This document shows, one piece after another, positions 62,407 through 64,000 of a DNA stretch of 64,000 bases. Numbering within the stretch: the first letter of the stretch is position 1; every line of letters begins with the position of its first letter. This stretch comes from DATBLE01 sp963764565. GTDB taxonomy: Bacteria > Actinomycetota > Thermoleophilia > Gaiellales > Gaiellaceae. The stretch lies in the NCBI GenBank assembly GCA_963764565.1, contig CAVXTD010000012.1, positions 1 to 64,000 of the forward strand, in the 5' to 3' direction. The position numbers were made by a program, and so were the translations under genes. The notes beneath the pieces were generated by a model, which was not told the DNA's origin, made no database searches, and saw only the letters and a program-made list of their open reading frames with translations.

Positions 62407-63947
62407 CGCAGCGCTCCGCACACGTCCTCGACCGCCGCGACCAGCGACCCGTCGCGGATCGCCGCGGCGACCGCCTCGATCTCGCCGCCGAGCGGCCGAT
62501 CCTCCAGCAGACGCGGCGACAGCCCCCGGACGAAGCGACGAGCAGCCGCCACTCCGCGGCCCGGCTCGAGCGGGGCCAGAAACTCGACCGCCTGGACACC
62601 TGCCAGCAGCTCGATTGCGACCGCCCACTCGGCGTTCGCAAGCACCTGCCACGCCTTCAGGCCGGCCGTGTTCCCCATCGAAACGTGATCCTCCTGGCCC
62701 GCGCTCGTCGGGATCGAATCCACGCTGGCCGGGTGCGCGAGCACCTTGTTCTCGCTGACGAGCGACGCCGCCACGTACTGCGGGATCATGAATCCGGAGT
62801 TGAGCCCGCCGTCGATCGTCAGGAACGGGGGCAGCCCGCCGGAGAGGCTCGGGTTGACGAGCCGTTCGACGCGCCGCTCGGAGATGTTCGCCAGCTCGGC
62901 GACGGCGATTGCGAGCGCGTCGAGCGCGAACGCGAGCGGCTGGCCGTGGAAGTTCCCGTTCGAGACGAGCAGGTCCTCCTCGACGAGCACGATCGGGTTG
63001 TCAGTGGCGGCGTTCAGCTCGACCGACACGGTGTAGTCGACGTAGTCGAGTAGGTCGCGGGTGGCGCCGTGGACCTGCGGGGCACAGCGCAGCGAGTACG
63101 CGTCCTGCACCTTGTCGCACCAGCGGTGCGACTCGTTGATCGCCGAGCCGTCGAGGAGCGCGAGCACGTTGGCGGCGGAGTCCTGCTGGCCGCGGAGCGG
63201 GCGGAGGGCGTGGATCTGCGGGAGGAAGCTGTTCTTCGATCCCTGGAGCGCTTCGAGGGAGACGGCGCAGGCGATGTCCGCCGTCCTCACGAGCCGCCGT
63301 GCGCGCACGAGTCCCAGCGCGGCGAGCGCAGCCATGAACTGCGTGCCGTTCACGAGCGACAGGCCTTCCTTCGCGTCCAGCCGCATCGGCGCGAGCCCCG
63401 CTCGTGCCAGCGCCTCGCCTCCGGGCAGCCGCTCTCCCTCGTACGAGGCCTCCCCCTCGCCGACCAGCGGCAAGGCGAGGTGTGCGAGCGGAGCGAGATC
63501 GCCGCTGGCGCCCACGGAGCCCCGGCTCGGCACGTGCGGGAGGACGCCCCGGTTCAGCGTCTCGATCAGCAGCTCGACGAGCTCCGGGCGTGCACCCGAA
63601 TGACCTTTGGCGAGCGCGTTCGCCCGCAGCAGCATCGCCGCCCGGACGACCTCGTCCGGGTAGGGGTCGCCGACCCCGCAGGCGTGGCTGCGCAGCAGCC
63701 GCAGCTGAAGCTCCTCGGTCAGCTCCTCGGGGATCGACTTCGAGACGAAGCGGCCGAAGCCGGTGTTCACGCCGTAGGTGTGCTCGGTCGCGCCGTGCGC
63801 TGCCCGCTGGACGACCTCGCGGGCGGCGAGCATGCGTGCCCGAGCATCGTCCGCGAGCGCTGCGCTTGCACCTCCCACCGCAACCGCCCAGACGTCGTCG
63901 ACGGTCAGATCCTGGCCGGTGAGGCCGATCGCCGTCGCTCGGGCCAC
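62403..63947 (-). CDS. hutH: Histidine ammonia-lyase
   Basis: A 514-residue lyase converting histidine to urocanate and ammonia. The MIO-forming triad is in GSVGASGDLAPLAHL; the EGLSLVNGTQFMAAL, QDSAANVLALLDGSAINESHR and QEDHVSMGNTAG blocks are intact. GTG 63947 lies 7 nt after a TAGACT box. First gene of hutH-membrane protein-hutU-cupin-hutI. No hutG/hutF or regulator is in the window. Confidence 0.97.
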   Translation of the reverse strand: MARATAIGLTGQDLTVDDVWAVAVGGASAALADDARARMLAAREVVQRAAHGATEHTYGVNTGFGRFVSKSIPEELTEELQLRLLRSHACGVGDPYPDEVVRAAMLLRANALAKGHSGARPELVELLIETLNRGVLPHVPSRGSVGASGDLAPLAHLALPLVGEGEASYEGERLPGGEALARAGLAPMRLDAKEGLSLVNGTQFMAALAALGLVRARRLVRTADIACAVSLEALQGSKNSFLPQIHALRPLRGQQDSAANVLALLDGSAINESHRWCDKVQDAYSLRCAPQVHGATRDLLDYVDYTVSVELNAATDNPIVLVEEDLLVSNGNFHGQPLAFALDALAIAVAELANISERRVERLVNPSLSGGLPPFLTIDGGLNSGFMIPQYVAASLVSENKVLAHPASVDSIPTSAGQEDHVSMGNTAGLKAWQVLANAEWAVAIELLAGVQAVEFLAPLEPGRGVAAARRFVRGLSPRLLEDRPLGGEIEAVAAAIRDGSLVAAVEDVCGALR

Positions 63948-63954
63948 GGAGGCG

Positions 63955-63960
63955 AGTCTA
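63955..63960 (-). promoter_or_regulatory. -10 box TAGACT of the hut operon
   Basis: TAGACT ends 7 nt before the hutH GTG, predicting a leaderless mRNA. Upstream sequence is cut off by the window edge, so operators cannot be judged. Confidence 0.5.
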
Positions 63961-64000
63961 GCCCGCGCGGCCGCGCGGCTTCGACCTGCGCAGCGCGTCC

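Overview
The window is a GC-rich chromosomal segment packed with housekeeping genes. It looks like a deep-branching actinobacterium, most likely class Thermoleophilia (Gaiella/Solirubrobacter-like). This is inferred from codon use and from gene order. The steA-steB(mctB)-recN-nadK-tlyA block is actinobacterial. It continues into the hisS-aspS-mnmA-alaS-ruvX-mltG and efp-accB-accC-nusB orders shared by Actinobacteria and Firmicutes. I saw no rRNA, tRNA, CRISPR array, prophage or transposase.

Layout. 1-2.3 kb (+): typA and greA. 2.3-5.1 kb (-): a cupin, a pair of REP-like palindromes, gamma-glutamyltransferase and comB. 5.1-6.0 kb (+): a zinc-ribbon rhomboid protease. 6.0-11.7 kb: pyruvate phosphate dikinase and, about 2 kb away, its regulatory kinase/phosphatase, with a peptidase S51 and a FUSC-like membrane protein between them. 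11.8-15.6 kb (+): a two-component system, a small secreted protein and glyS. 15.6-22.5 kb (-): MFS transporter, GNAT, recO, mutM, deoA, a methyltransferase and deoB. 22.7-29.2 kb (-): a PAS-GGDEF-HD-GYP protein, ald, a DUF3866 protein, an M20 peptidase and pyrG.

From 58.2 kb down to about 27.5 kb nearly everything is on the minus strand. In transcription order it reads MBL hydrolase, hisS, aspS, a DivIVA-like coiled-coil protein, two paralogous membrane proteins, an RlpA-like protein, a probable 6S RNA, mnmA, a DUF948 protein, alaS, ruvX, mltG, aroE, a 21-codon ORF, aroC, aroKB, aroQ, pepQ, efp, an accB fusion, accC, nusB, xseB, a prenyl synthase, tlyA, nadK, recN, steA, an SRPBCC protein, steB, a GT2-GT4 fusion and pyrG. 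Many neighbours overlap by 4 bp (ATGA, GTGA, TTGA or CTGA), so translational coupling is the rule. 58.2-64 kb (-) carries a histidine-utilisation operon, hutH-hutU-hutI, with a small membrane protein and a cupin interleaved.

The most interesting items are: a 6S-like RNA with matching -10 box, closing stem and 3' hairpin; a biotin carrier protein fused to a carboxyltransferase-like domain that has lost all its metal ligands; a GT2 glycosyltransferase fused to a MraY/WecA-like phosphosugar transferase; MnmA with an IscU/NifU-like N-terminus; hairpins abutting start codons at overlapping gene junctions together with a coupled 21-codon ORF; and divergent promoters whose two -10 boxes share the 7-mer TANNNTA.

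Caveat: about twenty genes carry single-base frameshifts with intact family sequence in the alternate frame on both sides. They look like assembly indels rather than decay, so I annotate these as genes and give approximate break points.
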